Positions 13,702 through 16,645 of a DNA stretch of 16,645 nt are shown piece after piece (within the stretch, counting starts at the first letter, position 1; each line of letters opens with the position of its first letter). The notes below the pieces were generated by a model. That model worked only from the letters and a program-made list of their open reading frames with translations. It did not search any database and was not told the DNA's origin. A program made the translations under genes and the position numbers. This stretch comes from Corallococcus sp. (GTDB lineage Bacteria > Bacillota > Clostridia > Christensenellales > CAG-314), in assembly GCA_023663205.1 (NCBI GenBank), contig JAMPHX010000024.1, positions 1 to 16,645 of the forward strand, written 5' to 3'.

Positions 13702-16233
13702 ATGGAACAAAAATTGGTTCTGATTGACGGAAACAGCATATTGAATCGTGCATATTTTGCGTTGCCACCTCTCAATGACGTAAACGGCAGAAATGTAAAT
13801 GCCGTTTACGGATTTGTAAATATATTGCTTAAAGTGCTTTCCGATTACAATCCTACTCATTTGGTTGTAACATTTGATAAGCGCGGTTACAATTTTCGCA
13901 AAGACATTTACAGTGAATATAAGGCAAACCGAAAGGGAATGCCGGATGACCTTGCAGCGCAAATGCCCATTCTGCATGAACTTCTTTGCGATATGAAGGT
14001 ATGTATCGTTGAAAAAGAAGGGGTGGAAGCAGACGATTTAATAGGTACATTGTGTAACAAATTCAATATAGCAAGTTTGATAGTTTCGGGTGACAGAGAT
14101 TTGCTTCAACTTGTAAGTAAAAATGTTACTGTTTTACTTACAAAAAAAGGCATAACCGAAGTCGAATTCGTAGATATGACTGAATTGAAAAACCATTACG
14201 GATGGATTCCGTCTCAAGTAGTGGAGTTCAAGGCACTGCGCGGAGATACATCCGATAATATTCCGGGCGTACGCGGAATCGGCGACAAGACTGCAAATAC
14301 TTTGCTTGCAAAGTATGGCAATATCGATATGCTGTATCAAAATATCGATAACGAAAAAGGCGCTTTGCGCGAAAAACTTATTGCCGACAAGGAAATGGCT
14401 TACATCAGTAAAAAATTGGCGACAATTGTCACCGATGTCGATGTCGATTGTCAATTGGAACAATGCACTTTGCCGATATTTGACGAAACGGTAAAGTCCG
14501 CTATGCAAAGTTTGCAGTTCCGTTCCATCATATCGCGCATAAATTTTTCCGAAAGCGACAAAGCGCATCCCGTTGCCGAACGCGCGGAAAACATCGAGGT
14601 AAGCACTATGAGTGAATTGACTCAAATGGTCGGTTTATTGTCAAAGGGCAATGTATTGGCAATTTGCTGTGAGAGTAACCGCATTTATCTGTCGTCATCG
14701 GAAAAGAAGCAGTATACAGTCAAACTTTCGGACAGTTTTTTGGACGAGTTGACCGCAGCGACCGTATATTCTGCATTGCTCCCGCTGTTTGAAGGTAATA
14801 TATCCAAAATCGTATTTGACGCTAAGGCATTGCAACACGCTCTTTCGAAAATAAATTTGTCCGTAAATTCAGTAAAATACGATTTGAGTTTAATGCAATA
14901 TTTGACAGAGTACAGGTCTTGCAAGAATTTGGACGAATTGTTATCGGCATACGGTCTTAAAGATAAAGCGGCGGGTATGGTTTATTTGTATTCGTCTTTA
15001 AACGATAAGTTGATAGATTTGCAAATTGACGGATTATATTACGATATAGAACTTCCTTTATCCGATTTGTTGTACAGAATGGAAACAGAGGGAGTCAAAG
15101 TCGATATTGAAACTCTCGATAAACTTTCTGTTGATTTCAAAAAGCAAATTGAGCAGTTATCGCAGGAAATATATGTTATTGCAGGGGAAAAATTTAATAT
15201 ATCGAGTCCTAAACAGTTATCGGTGGTTTTATTTGAAAAACTTGGATTAAAGCATTTCAAAAAAACATCTACAGGGTATTCTACAAATAATGAAGTACTG
15301 GATAAACTTAAAGACGAACATCCTATAATTAACAAAATTATTCAGTATCGTCAAATTTCTAAATTATACGGGACTTATATCGAGGGGTTGCGTCCGCTCA
15401 TACGCAAAGGTCTTGTCCATACCACATATAATCAGTATTTGACCACTACAGGCAGGTTAAGCAGCAGTGACCCCAACTTGCAAAATATTCCAGTAAGAAA
15501 CGAGCAAGGTAAGGAAATCAGAAAATTGTTCGTTTCCAAGCACGGTACATTTGTAGGCGCAGATTATTCTCAAATAGAATTGCGCTTGTTAGCGGCGTTT
15601 TCAAAAGACGAAAATTTGCTGTCGGCATTTGCCGAAGGCAAAGATATTCACGCCAAAGTTGCGGCCGAACTTATGGGAATTCCGGAAGAAATGGTTAATT
15701 CGCATATGCGCAGAATGGCTAAGGCTGTAAACTTTGGAATTATTTATGGAATAAGCAGTTTTGGATTGTCGGAAAATACCGGAATTTCGGTAAAAAAAGC
15801 ACAGGATTATATAAATTTATATTTCACGCGTTTTCCCAAGATAAAGGCGTACCTTGATGAATGTGTAACTCGCGCCAAGGAAACGGGTTATGTTACTACA
15901 ATTACAGGCAGACGTAGATATATTCCTGAAATAAATTCCTCTAACTACAATTTGCGTAGTTTTGGCGAGCGCGCGGCGATGAATATGCCACTGCAAGGTA
16001 GTGCGGCGGATATTATGAAAATTGCAATGCTCAAAGTGGATGCCGCAATGAAAAAATCCAAACTTAAAAGCAAAATTGTATTGCAGATACACGATGAAAT
16101 AGTAGTCGATACTTATGTGGAAGAAACAGAAGCGGTAAAAAGCATATTATCTTCCGAAATGGAAAATGCGGTAGATGTCGGTTGCCGACTGGTTGCGGAA
16201 TTAGAAGAAGGTATAAACTTGTATGAAGCATAA
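13702..16233 (+). CDS. polA: DNA polymerase I
   Basis: Repair and Okazaki-fragment polymerase of 843 residues. The N-terminal 5'-nuclease domain (about 1-290) has LIDGN (D9), the FDKRGYNFRKD block, EADDLIG, SGDRDLLQLV and the DTSDNIPGVRGIGDKTA helix-hairpin-helix. The middle domain lacks the 3'-5' exonuclease motifs: the DxE position reads ICCESN and the later acidic residues are not conserved, so it probably cannot proofread. The polymerase domain is intact: TTGRLSSSDPNLQNIPVR, motif A DYSQIELR (D621), motif B R670-K674-F678-Y682, and motif C HDE (797-799). CAGGTG at 13692-13697 precedes ATG 13702. The 3' end overlaps coaE by 11 nt. Confidence 0.98.
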   Translation: MEQKLVLIDGNSILNRAYFALPPLNDVNGRNVNAVYGFVNILLKVLSDYNPTHLVVTFDKRGYNFRKDIYSEYKANRKGMPDDLAAQMPILHELLCDMKVCIVEKEGVEADDLIGTLCNKFNIASLIVSGDRDLLQLVSKNVTVLLTKKGITEVEFVDMTELKNHYGWIPSQVVEFKALRGDTSDNIPGVRGIGDKTANTLLAKYGNIDMLYQNIDNEKGALREKLIADKEMAYISKKLATIVTDVDVDCQLEQCTLPIFDETVKSAMQSLQFRSIISRINFSESDKAHPVAERAENIEVSTMSELTQMVGLLSKGNVLAICCESNRIYLSSSEKKQYTVKLSDSFLDELTAATVYSALLPLFEGNISKIVFDAKALQHALSKINLSVNSVKYDLSLMQYLTEYRSCKNLDELLSAYGLKDKAAGMVYLYSSLNDKLIDLQIDGLYYDIELPLSDLLYRMETEGVKVDIETLDKLSVDFKKQIEQLSQEIYVIAGEKFNISSPKQLSVVLFEKLGLKHFKKTSTGYSTNNEVLDKLKDEHPIINKIIQYRQISKLYGTYIEGLRPLIRKGLVHTTYNQYLTTTGRLSSSDPNLQNIPVRNEQGKEIRKLFVSKHGTFVGADYSQIELRLLAAFSKDENLLSAFAEGKDIHAKVAAELMGIPEEMVNSHMRRMAKAVNFGIIYGISSFGLSENTGISVKKAQDYINLYFTRFPKIKAYLDECVTRAKETGYVTTITGRRRYIPEINSSNYNLRSFGERAAMNMPLQGSAADIMKIAMLKVDAAMKKSKLKSKIVLQIHDEIVVDTYVEETEAVKSILSSEMENAVDVGCRLVAELEEGINLYEA

Positions 16234-16645
16234 GGTAATTGCGTTGACAGGCGATATCGGTTCCGGAAAGAGTCTTTCCGGCGCATATCTAAGCCAAAAA
16301 GGTTTCAGTGTAATAGATTGCGACGAGATATCTCGTCAAGTTGCAGATTTACCGGCAGTAATAACTGCTGTACGTAAATTGCTTGGAAAAGATTTTGTAG
16401 AAGAGGGAAAACTAAACAGAAAACGGATAAGAGAAGTGATATTCGTTAATGACGATTTACGGGAAAAGTATAATAATATATTTTTCCCGCAGATTGCAAA
16501 AATTTTGAATGAAAAAATTTCCGATTGTTCAAGTGAAATTGTTTTTGTGGAAATTCCGATTTTAGATGCGGTACATTTGGATTGGTATTCTGTATGGGAA
16601 GTTGTCAGTGACACAGAAAACAAAATAAAGCGCGTGATGAAACGT
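16223..16645 (+). CDS. coaE: dephospho-CoA kinase (3' end outside the window)
   Basis: Last enzyme of coenzyme A synthesis; it phosphorylates dephospho-CoA. Only the first 141 codons are visible. They contain the P-loop GDIGSGKS (10-17), the DCD motif (D32, D34) followed by EISRQV, and the segment FFPQIAKIL ... VFVEIPILDA, all typical of CoaE. ATG 16223 lies inside the last codons of polA (11-nt overlap, different frame). AAGAAGG at 16205-16211 can serve as ribosome binding site, and translation is probably coupled to polA. The polA-coaE order is common in Gram-positive genomes. The end coordinate is the window edge, not a stop codon. Confidence 0.93.
   Translation, partial: MKHKVIALTGDIGSGKSLSGAYLSQKGFSVIDCDEISRQVADLPAVITAVRKLLGKDFVEEGKLNRKRIREVIFVNDDLREKYNNIFFPQIAKILNEKISDCSSEIVFVEIPILDAVHLDWYSVWEVVSDTENKIKRVMKR

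Noticed and set aside
14134..14625. 163-codon open frame on the minus strand inside polA
   Set aside because: It is antisense to the conserved 5'-nuclease region, with no family motif and no ribosome binding site evidence.

Overview
The window is about 16.6 kb of AT-rich bacterial DNA. It looks like chromosomal sequence from a low-GC Gram-positive bacterium (Bacillota, probably an uncultured clostridial lineage). The reasons are strong GGAGG-type ribosome binding sites, a Bacillus-type glucose-6-phosphate isomerase, a YdiF-like ABC-F protein, a feoA-feoA-feoB-small Cys-rich protein iron operon, and normal use of TAA and TGA stops (standard bacterial code). The taxonomic call is inference. I see no rRNA, tRNA, CRISPR array, IS element, prophage or integrase.

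Layout. (1) Positions 1-1900: a leftward GH13 alpha-glucosidase (oligo-1,6-glucosidase type), with a long hairpin beyond its stop codon. (2) A short divergent control region (1757-1939) with two dyad-symmetric sequences separates it from the rightward run pgi - hisS - P-type cation ATPase - ABC-F ATPase (1940-9055). The first three genes are tightly packed: 20 nt between pgi and hisS, and 0 nt between hisS and the ATPase. (3) Positions 9056-12762: a ferrous-iron uptake operon. It has a promoter region crowded with inverted repeats, a DtxR-like winged-helix protein whose metal ligands appear to be lost, two FeoA proteins, FeoB with a large acidic extracytoplasmic insertion, a 56-residue cysteine-rich membrane protein, and a terminator. 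(4) Positions 12763-16645: a metallophosphoesterase starting with TTG behind a near-consensus promoter, then polA and the 5' part of coaE, which overlaps the end of polA and is cut by the window edge.

How the genes fit together. The glucosidase would release glucose from short alpha-glucans, and Pgi would pass the phosphorylated sugar into glycolysis; their divergent arrangement suggests shared control by carbon source (inference). The feo genes form a clear transport unit: FeoB is the membrane permease with a cytoplasmic G domain, the FeoA proteins are its small SH3-like partners, and the Cys-rich peptide is a typical accessory. HisRS, the ABC-F factor, Pol I and CoaE are housekeeping functions.

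I did not find a clearly new system. The best candidates for a closer look are in the feo locus (the degenerate regulator, the palindrome cluster and the FeoB insertion), followed by the P-type ATPase with its unusual M4 motif.
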